Source: Bacteroidales bacterium (lineage in GTDB: Bacteria > Bacteroidota > Bacteroidia > Bacteroidales > WCHB1-69). Taken from it: DNA of 39,061 nt. The stretch lies in the NCBI GenBank assembly GCA_016285085.1, contig JAEEQA010000013.1:1-39061 (forward strand), read 5' to 3'. The position numbers and the translations under genes are program-made. The notes under the pieces are model-generated. The model ran no database searches and had not been told where the DNA came from. It saw only the letters and a program-made list of their open reading frames with translations. This document shows positions 15,738-22,771 of this stretch, in pieces. Position 1 is the stretch's first letter, and every line of letters starts with the position of its first letter.

Positions 15738-15777
15738 AAAAATCCCCTTCCTTATGATACGGGAGGGGATTTTTTAT
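15738..15777 (-). terminator. Rho-independent terminator
   Basis: Stem AAATCCCCTTCC / GGGAGGGGATTT with a T-run on the minus strand, just after the stop of the 15793-17004 gene. The A-run on the other arm makes it potentially bidirectional. Confidence 0.8.
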
Positions 15778-15792
15778 GGTGTGTGAAAACGG

Positions 15793-17004
15793 CTATCGGC
15801 GAATCACCTTCCGGGTGATGACGACCTTGTTGTCGCTGACCACGCGCAGGAAGTAGATGCCGGCGGCCCTGTCGGTGAAGTCCAGTTCGGTGGTGGCTTC
15901 GGTGACAGGCTGTTCCATCAACAGTTTACCGTAAACGTCAAGCACCTGCAAACGGGTGTTGGGGACAAGGTTTTCCATCGTGCAGCGCACAACGCCCGTG
16001 GTGGGGTTGGGCGACACGGAAAGGACACCGTATTCGCTTTCAGCGATTCCATTAGTGTTGGTGGCGGTGAAACTGGTCTGTGCCCAGCTGCTGGTGACAT
16101 CGCCGGCGCAGTTGGCGCGCACATACACGTCGTAGGAAGTGTTGGGGGTGAGGTTGGTAAAGGTGTAGGTGGGGTTCTGCGCGGTATAGGTGGTGCCGCT
16201 GCCGTGGCTGAAGCCCGCGGGACCGATCTCCACCGTCCAGTTCGTGGCGGTGCCGCTCCAAGTGGCGGTGGCGCTCGTGGTGGTCACATTGCTCATCGCC
16301 AGATTCTGCGGAGCGTTGCAGGGAATAGTAACGCCAATGAAGATGTCGTCAATGTAGATGTCGCTGGCCATGTTCGTTGAGGCATTCGGATCGGTGAACA
16401 TGCTCATCAAAGAGGTGGGATCAGACCCCATGTTGTCCACGTTGAAATTGCCCACAAAAGAGACTTGGTAAGTGGATGAAATGTTGGGAAGCGTCAGTGT
16501 TTCTTCTGTCCAGTCGGTAGCGCCGGTGTACTGCTGCAAGAATGTCCATTGTGCCGAAGGGGAAGTACGGTAGTAAACGAACAGCGTCTGGGCGATCATC
16601 ATGGTGCTCTGTTTACGATAGAACCGCAAGGTCACCTGTCCGCCCAGGCCACTGAGATCGAGGGTCGGAGACACCAAGCGGGCTGAGCCGTTCCCGAAAT
16701 TTGCCATGTTGGCAAAAAAGCTAAGAATTGCAAGAGGATTATCCTGAATATCAAGAAAATCGCCGAAAAGGGAACTGGAATAATCCACACATTTGGTTCC
16801 TGTGTGAGCAACAGCATAGCTGTCAACCCATTCATCGGAGCCGACAACATCCGAATTGGACCAGCTGGCAAGTCCGCCATTTTCAAAGCTTTCCGTGTAA
16901 GGATTTTCGTTGGTTACAACGATTTGTGCCGTCGCGCTGTTTGCAAAGAAAAACACAAGAACTACGGCACAAAGAATCTGGCAAAATTGGTAAACTTTTT
17001 TCAT
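15793..17004 (-). CDS. T9SS type A cargo: jelly-roll plus FN3 protein
   Basis: A 403-residue secreted protein. Signal peptide at 1-26 (cleavage after ATA). Residues about 30-230 form a MAM-like beta jelly-roll ('NGSARLVSPTLDLSG', 'SDIYIDDIFIG'). Residues about 232-318 are a fibronectin type III domain ('TSATATWSGTATNWTVEIGP ... NTSYDVYVRANC'). The C-terminal ~75 residues are a type A sorting domain ('VSPNPTTGVVRCT ... GIYFLRVV', ending KVIRR), which directs export by T9SS and surface attachment. It closely resembles the third module and tail of the neighbouring 951-residue protein, so the two are paralogues. Ligand unknown. A terminator follows and a -7 element precedes it, so it is probably monocistronic. 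Confidence 0.9.
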   Translation of the reverse strand: MKKVYQFCQILCAVVLVFFFANSATAQIVVTNENPYTESFENGGLASWSNSDVVGSDEWVDSYAVAHTGTKCVDYSSSLFGDFLDIQDNPLAILSFFANMANFGNGSARLVSPTLDLSGLGGQVTLRFYRKQSTMMIAQTLFVYYRTSPSAQWTFLQQYTGATDWTEETLTLPNISSTYQVSFVGNFNVDNMGSDPTSLMSMFTDPNASTNMASDIYIDDIFIGVTIPCNAPQNLAMSNVTTTSATATWSGTATNWTVEIGPAGFSHGSGTTYTAQNPTYTFTNLTPNTSYDVYVRANCAGDVTSSWAQTSFTATNTNGIAESEYGVLSVSPNPTTGVVRCTMENLVPNTRLQVLDVYGKLLMEQPVTEATTELDFTDRAAGIYFLRVVSDNKVVITRKVIRR

Positions 17005-17040
17005 ACTAAAGGGGTTTTGTTAATATTAAAAACAAGGGTG

Positions 17041-17048
17041 CAAATATA
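17041..17048 (-). promoter_or_regulatory. Predicted promoter of the 403-residue T9SS gene
   Basis: TATATTTG on the minus strand fits TAnnTTTG, 36 nt upstream of the ATG. Confidence 0.6.
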
Positions 17049-17122
17049 CAATTAATTATTTATCAATGCGCCTGTTAAACGACAATTTGTCCTTTTTTTT
17101 CAGCCATTTCCATTGTAGAACA

Positions 17123-17163
17123 TAAAAAAAATCCCCTCCTTTGCGACAAGAAGGGGATTTTCT
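17123..17163 (-). terminator. Rho-independent terminator
   Basis: Stem AAAATCCCCTCCTT / AAGAAGGGGATTTT around a TGCGAC loop, 15 nt past the stop of the 951-residue T9SS gene; T-run on the minus strand. The stem is related in sequence to the one at 15738-15777. Confidence 0.8.
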
Positions 17164-17178
17164 ATGCGTGAGAACCGA

Positions 17179-20034
17179 TTACCGGCGGATCACCTTCTGG
17201 GTAGTGACGACCTTGTTGCCGCTGACCACGCGCAGGAAATAGAGACCGGCAGCCTTGTCGGAGAAGTCAAGTTCCATGGTCTGTTCCGACACCTCTTTTT
17301 CCATCAGCAGCTTGCCGTAAACGTCAAGCACCTGCAGGCGGGTGTTGGAAGGAAGCATGTTCAGGGTGCAGCGCACGAGGCCGCTGGTGGGATTGGGCGA
17401 AAGGGTGAGGGCGAAGCTGCCGTTCTCGTTGATGCCCGATTCGTTATTGGTGGTGAAGTAGGTCTGTACCCAGTCGCTGAAGCTATTTTCGGGGCAGTTG
17501 GCGCGTACATGCACATCGTAGGAGGTGCCGGGCGTGAGGCCCGTGAAGGTGTAGGTGGGGTTCTGTGCGGTGACGGTGGTGCCGTTGCCCGTGGTGAAGC
17601 CCGCCGGGCCATATTCCACCGACCAGTTGTCGGCGGTGCCGCCCCAAGTGACGGTGGCGCTGGTCGTGGTGACGTTGCTTACCGAAAGGTCGGTGGGGTT
17701 GTTGCACACGATGGCGTAACCGATGCGGATGTCATCCAAGTAGATGTTGCTGGCGAAGTTGGTGGCCGCGTTGGGATCCATCATGGCAGTGGGGTCGATA
17801 TTGCCCATGCTCTGGATGTCGCAGAAGCTGAGGAAGGAGATCTGGTAGGTGGCCGACGGGTTGGGGAGCGTGAGGGCTTCACCGGTCCAGTCGTTGGTGG
17901 CGCTGTACTGTTGCAGCAGTATCCAGTTTGCACCGGGGGAGGTGCGGTAATAGACGTACAGGGTCTGCGGGATCATCATCGTGGTCTGTCTGCGGAAGAA
18001 GGTGAGGCGCACCTGTCCGGTCACAGCGGTGAGGTCGAGGATGGGGGATGTGAGGCGTGCGGAGCCGTTGCCGAAGTTCATCATATTGCCGAACATATCG
18101 ATGATGGACGAGATGTCGCCGCCCATATTGGTGAGGTCACCGAAAACGGAGCTGGTGAATGCCACGCCCTTGTTACCGGTGTGGAAAGCGCCATAGTCCA
18201 AGGTCCAGTTGTCTTCGCCGCTGACGATGTCCGCAGCCCAGCAGCCGAGGTCGGCACCTTCGAAGCCCTCTCTGAAGGGTTCTTCGTCGGTCACCACGAT
18301 GGCGGGGCAGGCGGTGGTGAAGGTGACGGACTGCGCGGCCCAGTAGGAGTTTTCATCCGTGCAGACGGCGCGGACATTGACCACATACTCGGTTTCGGCG
18401 GTCAGGCCGGTGAGCGTGTAGGGGTTGGTGGTCACATTCTGGATGGTGCTGTCGTTGAGCTGGATTTCCCACTGGTTCTGCGAGGGGCTTCCGGCCGTCC
18501 AGCCCACCACGGCGGAAACGTCCGAAATGTGCTCGACAGTGATGTCGGTCGGTTCGGCACAGTCGCGGGCGATACGCAGGGTGATGTCGTCGATATAGCA
18601 GTTGGAAGCTCCACTGGTACGGTTGTCGCGCCAGCAGAAGGCGAGGCGTGCGTGCAGCCCGTGGGTAGCGTAAAAACTGCCGAGATTGACAATCTGGCTG
18701 GTAGCAACCGTGGTGGAAGGAACAACCGTGAGCACCACAAAGTTGCTGGTACTGCCCAAATCCGTGAAATAACCGAACTCAAGGGCACCTGCCGTGTCGG
18801 TGGACATCTTGGTGGTGAACATCATCTGGAGATCGCTGAGATCGTTGGCGATGTTCGGAAGGACGATGTAGTTGTCGGCACCGGCAGTATAGACGGTGAT
18901 GAAGTCAAGGAATCTGGAGACACCCGACGTGAAGGCAAGGCAGTTGTCGCCCGTGTTGATGGCGTTGGCGCCGTTGTAAACCTTCGGGTCATAGCCGGTG
19001 GAAGAGCCCGTGTAGAAACGGCTCCAGCAGTCGGGAACAGACCCTGCGGTGCCCAAAGTATCCACAGCCGGAGTGCCGGAGAAGTCCTCGGTGTAGGGTT
19101 CGTCGTCGGTGACGGTGATGGCGGGGCAGGTGGTGCTGAACGTGACGGGCTGTTCGGTCCAGTAGGAGGTTTCATCGCCACACACGGCTCTCACGTCCAC
19201 GGTGTATTCGGTATTGGCGGTCAGGCCGGTGAGCGGATACGGATTGGTGGTCACATTCTGGATGAGGTTGCCGTTGCAGATGATTTCCCATTCGCTCTGG
19301 CTGCTGTTCGCGGCAGTCCAGCCCACCAGGGCGGAAATGTCGGTAACATTGGAAACCGTGACGTTTGACGGATCGCCGCATGAGCTGGTCTTGCGGATGG
19401 TGATGTTGTCGATGTAGCAGGTGGAGGCGTTGGAAGTGCTGTTGTTCGTCCAGCAGAAAGCGAGATAGGCCTCTTGGCGCACGGGCTCCGGAATCAGGTT
19501 GGCAAGAACTATTGACTGTCCGGTGGCCGCCGTGGTGGACGTAATGGTGGTGAGCGCCACAAATGTGCTGTCAGCGGTGATGTCGGTGATGTAGCCGACC
19601 GAGAGGGTCCCGTTCGTGGCGGAGGACATCTTGCTGGTAAACACCAGTTGGAGTTCGTTAAATCCGTTGGATATGAACGGAAGGATGGCATAGTTGGACG
19701 CTCCGGCATTGTATTGCTCGATAAAGCCCAAGAATGTGGATCTTCCCGAGGTGATGGCAATGCAGTTGTCGCCCGAAACCACAGCGTTGGTTCCGTTATA
19801 CACCTTCGGATCGTAGCCGACCGAACTACCATTGTAAATCTTGTTCCAGCAGGTAGGCATGGCCCCCTCGCCGTTCAGCGAGTCAATCGCCGGGAAACCG
19901 GCAAAATCCTCAACGTAACTTTCGCTTTGCGTAACCTCAACGGGATCGCACTGGGCAGAGACCTTACCCACAGTCAGACAAGTCGTTAGCGCTACAATAA
20001 AGCACAACGACAGAAATTGATAAAACTTTTTCAT
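17179..20034 (-). CDS. T9SS type A cargo with three jelly-roll/FN3 modules
   Basis: A 951-residue protein. Signal peptide 1-28 (cleavage after VSA/Q). Two related modules, about 29-302 and 303-575, each combine a ~185-residue jelly-roll ('TGYDPKVYNGANAINTGDNC'-like) and an FN3 domain. A third module (about 577-868) is of the type found in the 403-residue neighbour ('NFGNGSARLTSPILDLT'). The last ~80 residues are a type A sorting domain ending KVIRR. T9SS should carry it to the surface, where repeated beta modules commonly serve adhesion or substrate binding; no enzymatic motif is visible. The two genes look like products of duplication and module exchange. Confidence 0.9.
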   Translation of the reverse strand: MKKFYQFLSLCFIVALTTCLTVGKVSAQCDPVEVTQSESYVEDFAGFPAIDSLNGEGAMPTCWNKIYNGSSVGYDPKVYNGTNAVVSGDNCIAITSGRSTFLGFIEQYNAGASNYAILPFISNGFNELQLVFTSKMSSATNGTLSVGYITDITADSTFVALTTITSTTAATGQSIVLANLIPEPVRQEAYLAFCWTNNSTSNASTCYIDNITIRKTSSCGDPSNVTVSNVTDISALVGWTAANSSQSEWEIICNGNLIQNVTTNPYPLTGLTANTEYTVDVRAVCGDETSYWTEQPVTFSTTCPAITVTDDEPYTEDFSGTPAVDTLGTAGSVPDCWSRFYTGSSTGYDPKVYNGANAINTGDNCLAFTSGVSRFLDFITVYTAGADNYIVLPNIANDLSDLQMMFTTKMSTDTAGALEFGYFTDLGSTSNFVVLTVVPSTTVATSQIVNLGSFYATHGLHARLAFCWRDNRTSGASNCYIDDITLRIARDCAEPTDITVEHISDVSAVVGWTAGSPSQNQWEIQLNDSTIQNVTTNPYTLTGLTAETEYVVNVRAVCTDENSYWAAQSVTFTTACPAIVVTDEEPFREGFEGADLGCWAADIVSGEDNWTLDYGAFHTGNKGVAFTSSVFGDLTNMGGDISSIIDMFGNMMNFGNGSARLTSPILDLTAVTGQVRLTFFRRQTTMMIPQTLYVYYRTSPGANWILLQQYSATNDWTGEALTLPNPSATYQISFLSFCDIQSMGNIDPTAMMDPNAATNFASNIYLDDIRIGYAIVCNNPTDLSVSNVTTTSATVTWGGTADNWSVEYGPAGFTTGNGTTVTAQNPTYTFTGLTPGTSYDVHVRANCPENSFSDWVQTYFTTNNESGINENGSFALTLSPNPTSGLVRCTLNMLPSNTRLQVLDVYGKLLMEKEVSEQTMELDFSDKAAGLYFLRVVSGNKVVTTQKVIRR

Positions 20035-20075
20035 ATCTTTTTATGTTATTGAAATTTTTCCTAAAAACAAGGGGG

Positions 20076-20083
20076 CAAAAATA
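20076..20083 (-). promoter_or_regulatory. Predicted promoter of the 951-residue T9SS gene
   Basis: TATTTTTG on the minus strand fits TAnnTTTG, about 41 nt upstream of the ATG; it is divergent from the rlmD promoter about 60 bp away. Confidence 0.6.
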
Positions 20084-20141
20084 CATTTTTTATTTCATTC
20101 CCAATGGCTTTTTTATTGAAAATTCTTTAAAATGAATTGAC

Positions 20142-20149
20142 TATTTTTG
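20142..20149 (+). promoter_or_regulatory. Predicted rlmD promoter
   Basis: TATTTTTG on the plus strand fits TAnnTTTG. Transcription would begin near 20156, only about 13 nt before the chosen ATG. Confidence 0.65.
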
Positions 20150-20168
20150 CACCCCAATTTTGAAAAAG

Positions 20169-21581
20169 ATGAGACACAAACAATATCCGATAGAGAATCT
20201 GGAGATTCTGGATGCCGGCGCGGAAGGGAAAGCCGTGGCCAAACACGACGGAATGACCGTGTTCGTGTCGGGCGTGGTGCCGGGCGACATCGTCGATGTA
20301 ATGGTTTTCAAGAAGAAAAAAACGTACGCGGAGGCGCGCTGCACCCGTTTGGTGACCCCCTCCCCTTTCCGTGTGGAACCGCGATGCGCCCATTTCGGCC
20401 TCTGCGGCGGCTGCAAGTGGCAGATGCTGGACTACGAAAAGCAGCTTTTCTACAAGCAGAAACAGGTGACCGACAACTTCAGCCACCTCGGCCACTTCGA
20501 CTACCCCGAGCCCCAGCCGATCCTCGCTTCCGAAAAGCAGTATTTCTATCGCAACAAATTAGAATACACCTTCACCCACCAGCGGTGGCTTTCCGATGAG
20601 GACATGAAGGTGCGCGATGAAGGCGGCACGGTGGAGGTGCGCGGCCTCGGCTTCCATATCCCGATGAAGTTCGACAAGGTGCTCGACATCCGCGAGTGCT
20701 GGCTTCAGGATGAACTCAGCAACCAGATCCGCGACGCCGTGCGGCAGTTCGCGATGGACAACGATATCACCTTCCACAACCTCCGCACGCACGAAGGCGT
20801 CCTCCGCAACATGGTAATCCGCACCACCTCCACCGACGAACGGATGGTCATCCTCGTGGTGACGGAATTCAACTCGCAGGTCGGCAGCCTCCTCGACTTC
20901 CTGGGCGAGACCTTCCCGCAAATCACCACCCTCCACTATGTGGTGAACACCAAGCTGAACGACAGCTACACCGACCTGGAGGTCGTCACTTACAAGGGCA
21001 CCGGCTACCTGATGGAGCGGATGGAAGACCTGCGGTTCAAGGTCGGGCCGCTCTCGTTCTACCAGACCAACATCCAGCAGGCCCACCGGCTCTACTGTGT
21101 GGCGCGGGAGTTCGCCGCCATCGGCAGCGAGGACACCGTTTACGACCTCTATACCGGCACGGGCACCATCGCCAACTTCGTGGCCCGCAGCGCCAAAAAA
21201 GTGGTCGGCATCGAGTATGTGGAGGCCGCCATCGAGGACGCCAAGGTCAATTCCGGAATCAACGGCATCACCAACACCGAGTTCTACGCCGGCGACATGG
21301 CGAAGGTGCTGACGCCCGAGTTCGTGGCGGCGCACGGCACACCCGACATCGTCATCACCGACCCGCCGCGCAACGGCATGCACCCCGATGTGGTGGAGCA
21401 GTTGCTCGCGATGCAGCCCAAACGCATCGTCTATGTCAGCTGCAACCCCGCCACCCAAGCCCGCGACCTCACCCTCCTCGCCGAGAAGTACACCGTCGCC
21501 CGCGTCCAACCCGTGGACATGTTCCCGCACACCCAGCACGTGGAGAACGTCGCCCTTCTGGAACTGAAAACTGAAAATTGA
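20169..21581 (+). CDS. rlmD: 23S rRNA uracil-C5-methyltransferase (RlmD/TrmA family)
   Basis: A 470-residue protein from ATG 20169; the TTG at 20160 adds only three residues and lies next to the likely transcription start. An N-terminal TRAM-like RNA-binding domain (1-60) precedes the Fe-S cysteines C73, C79 and C82 ('RCAHFGLCGGCKW'), with a fourth probably in 'IRECWLQ'. The C-terminal methyltransferase domain has 'YDLYTGTGTIANF' (SAM binding), 'ITDPPRNGM', and the catalytic cysteine in 'VSCNPATQARDL'. It methylates a uracil of 23S rRNA; which one (U1939 or another) cannot be told by eye. The last residues, ELKTEN, and the TGA are encoded inside a dispersed repeat. Confidence 0.92.
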   Translation: MRHKQYPIENLEILDAGAEGKAVAKHDGMTVFVSGVVPGDIVDVMVFKKKKTYAEARCTRLVTPSPFRVEPRCAHFGLCGGCKWQMLDYEKQLFYKQKQVTDNFSHLGHFDYPEPQPILASEKQYFYRNKLEYTFTHQRWLSDEDMKVRDEGGTVEVRGLGFHIPMKFDKVLDIRECWLQDELSNQIRDAVRQFAMDNDITFHNLRTHEGVLRNMVIRTTSTDERMVILVVTEFNSQVGSLLDFLGETFPQITTLHYVVNTKLNDSYTDLEVVTYKGTGYLMERMEDLRFKVGPLSFYQTNIQQAHRLYCVAREFAAIGSEDTVYDLYTGTGTIANFVARSAKKVVGIEYVEAAIEDAKVNSGINGITNTEFYAGDMAKVLTPEFVAAHGTPDIVITDPPRNGMHPDVVEQLLAMQPKRIVYVSCNPATQARDLTLLAEKYTVARVQPVDMFPHTQHVENVALLELKTEN

Positions 21582-21592
21582 AAATTGAAAAC
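21561..21592. repeat. AACTGAAAATTGAAAA repeat spanning the rlmD stop
   Basis: Tandem copies of AAACTGAAAATTGAAAATTG. The rlmD stop codon TGA (21579-21581) is part of the repeat. Confidence 0.8.
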
Positions 21593-21630
21593 TATACCTT
21601 GAGCAGCCTCGAAGAGGCAAGACCCTTAAT

Positions 21631-21864
21631 AACCCCACATAAGGCCGTCAGGCCGCAATGTGGGGGACAAGACAACGAGCAACCCATACAAGGCCGACAG
21701 GCCGCAGTGTGGGGAACAAGACAACGAGCAACCCACATAAGGCCGTCAGGCCGCAATGTGGGGGACAAGACAACGAACAACCCCATACAAGGCCGACAGG
21801 CTGCAGTGTGGGGAACAAGACAACGAGCAACCCCATACAAGGCCGACAGGCCGCAGTGTGGGGG
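21631..21864 (+). repeat. Tandem array of ~50-bp hairpin units (five copies)
   Basis: Units at 21631-21680, 21681-21729, 21730-21778, 21779-21828 and a truncated 21829-21864. Each has outer arms near CCCCACAT / ATGTGGGG and inner GGCC-GTCA-GGCC, then a constant ACAAGACAACGAGC linker. Two unit types occur in the order A, B, A, B, B: A has CCCCACAT/ATGTGGGG, B has CCCCATAC/GTGTGGGG. The arm changes keep the RNA stem paired. Constant linkers rule out a CRISPR array. Confidence 0.9.
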
Positions 21865-21931
21865 AATCGCGACAGCGAGGAAAATGCGAGCGCAAGCGAG
21901 CAGAATCAAAGAATGTTCGCGACAGCGAACC
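21865..21931 (+). repeat. GTTCGC/GCGAAC hairpin element before dapB
   Basis: Three related units: AATCGCGACAGCGAGG (21865-21880), ATGCGAGCGCAAGCGAGC (21884-21901) and GAATGTTCGCGACAGCGAAC (21911-21930). The last forms a GTTCGC-GACA-GCGAAC hairpin and is identical over 20 bp to the element before groEL. It ends 15 nt before the dapB ATG. Confidence 0.75.
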
Positions 21932-21945
21932 AAAATCTAAAACAA

Positions 21946-22665
21946 ATGAAAGCAACCCTCATCGGATACGGCCGGATGGGCCGTGAAATAGAGAAACTGC
22001 TGCCGTCGGTCGGACTGGAGCTGGCGGCCACCATCGACAACGAGGCGGAGTGGGCGGAACGTGCGGAGGCGTTCCGCACCAGCGACGTGGCCATCGAGTT
22101 CTCCACACCCGACACCGTCATCGGCAACCTGCGCCGCTGCTTCGACGCCGGCGTGCCGGTCGTGTGCGGCACCACCGGCTGGTACGACCGGAGCGGGGAG
22201 GTGCTGGAACAGTGCCGGAAAACCTCCAACGCCCTCGTCTATGGCTCCAACTTCTCCATCGGGGCCAACCTCTTTTTCCGCATCAACGAACTGACGGCGC
22301 AGATGATGAACCGCCAGCAGCAATACGACGTGATGGTGGAGGAGACGCACCATACCGCCAAGAAGGACGCGCCCAGCGGCACGGCCATCACCACCGCCAA
22401 CCTCATCATCGACAATCTGGACCGGAAAACGGGCTGGAAGCTGGCCGATGCCTCCAACCCTTCCGACATCAACGTGGTGGCGCACCGAATCGGCAACGAG
22501 CCGGGAACCCATGTGGTGCGGTACCAGTCGGACAACGACCTCATCGAGATCACCCATCGGGCGTTCAACCGTTCCATTTTCGCGCAGGGTGCGGTGCGGG
22601 CGGCGCGGTGGCTTGTCGGGCACAAGGGCATCTACGAATTCAAGGAGATTTTTTTGGAGGTGTAA
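21946..22665 (+). CDS. dapB: 4-hydroxy-tetrahydrodipicolinate reductase
   Basis: A 239-residue protein from ATG 21946. The N-terminal dinucleotide-binding fold starts 'KATLIGYGRMGREI', with the GxGxxG-like loop GYGRMG at 7-12. The tetrahydrodipicolinate-binding signature 'EETHHTAKKDAPSGTA' is intact. DapB reduces the product of DapA with NAD(P)H in the lysine/diaminopimelate pathway that feeds peptidoglycan. The open frame extends upstream to 21658, but those residues are translated repeats, so the start is set at the family-like Met. It lies downstream of rlmD in the same direction, after the hairpin array. Confidence 0.93.
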   Translation: MKATLIGYGRMGREIEKLLPSVGLELAATIDNEAEWAERAEAFRTSDVAIEFSTPDTVIGNLRRCFDAGVPVVCGTTGWYDRSGEVLEQCRKTSNALVYGSNFSIGANLFFRINELTAQMMNRQQQYDVMVEETHHTAKKDAPSGTAITTANLIIDNLDRKTGWKLADASNPSDINVVAHRIGNEPGTHVVRYQSDNDLIEITHRAFNRSIFAQGAVRAARWLVGHKGIYEFKEIFLEV

Positions 22666-22669
22666 CACC

Positions 22670-22701
22670 TTGTAGAGACGCGCCATGGCACGTCTCTACA
22701 A
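22670..22701. repeat. TTGTAGAGACG palindrome (REP-like)
   Basis: Perfect 11-bp arms TTGTAGAGACG (22670-22680) and CGTCTCTACAA (22691-22701) around CGCCATGGCA, itself nearly palindromic. It resembles a hairpin repeat known from many bacterial genomes. Located 5 bp after the dapB stop. Confidence 0.75.
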
Positions 22702-22719
22702 TTTCGGAATAATAGACAT

Positions 22720-22751
22720 AAAAAAATCCCGCGATTGCTCGCGGGATTTTT
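22720..22751. terminator. Bidirectional rho-independent terminator
   Basis: Stem AAAAATCCCGCGA / TCGCGGGATTTTT with loop TTGC, A/T runs on both sides. It sits between the convergent dapB and 1058-residue T9SS genes and can serve both. Confidence 0.85.
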
Positions 22752-22771
22752 GGTTGTATGAAGGTCAAGGA

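Larger units (their letters stand above)
21582..21945. other. Gene-free spacer between rlmD and dapB
   Basis: This 364-bp spacer contains the end of the AAAATTGA repeat, a small GCCTC/GAGGC hairpin near 21605-21618, the five-unit tandem hairpin array (21631-21864), and the GTTCGC-type hairpins (21865-21931). Frames run through it in several registers because the repeat lacks stops; none looks like a protein. I see no TAnnTTTG promoter for dapB in it, so dapB may be read through from rlmD. Confidence 0.65.

Noticed and set aside
17164..19368. 734-codon plus-strand open frame opposite the T9SS gene
   Set aside because: Gly/Val-rich antisense shadow of the beta-rich repeat gene; the minus-strand frame has signal peptide, FN3 and sorting domains.
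21631..21864. Possible CRISPR array
   Set aside because: Linkers between repeats are constant, not unique spacers, the repeat units vary, and there are no cas genes.
21658..21945. Open frame through the tandem repeats as an N-terminal extension of DapB or a repeat protein
   Set aside because: The frame stays open only because the repeat lacks stops; several frames on both strands are open equally, and DapB homology begins at the Met at 21946.
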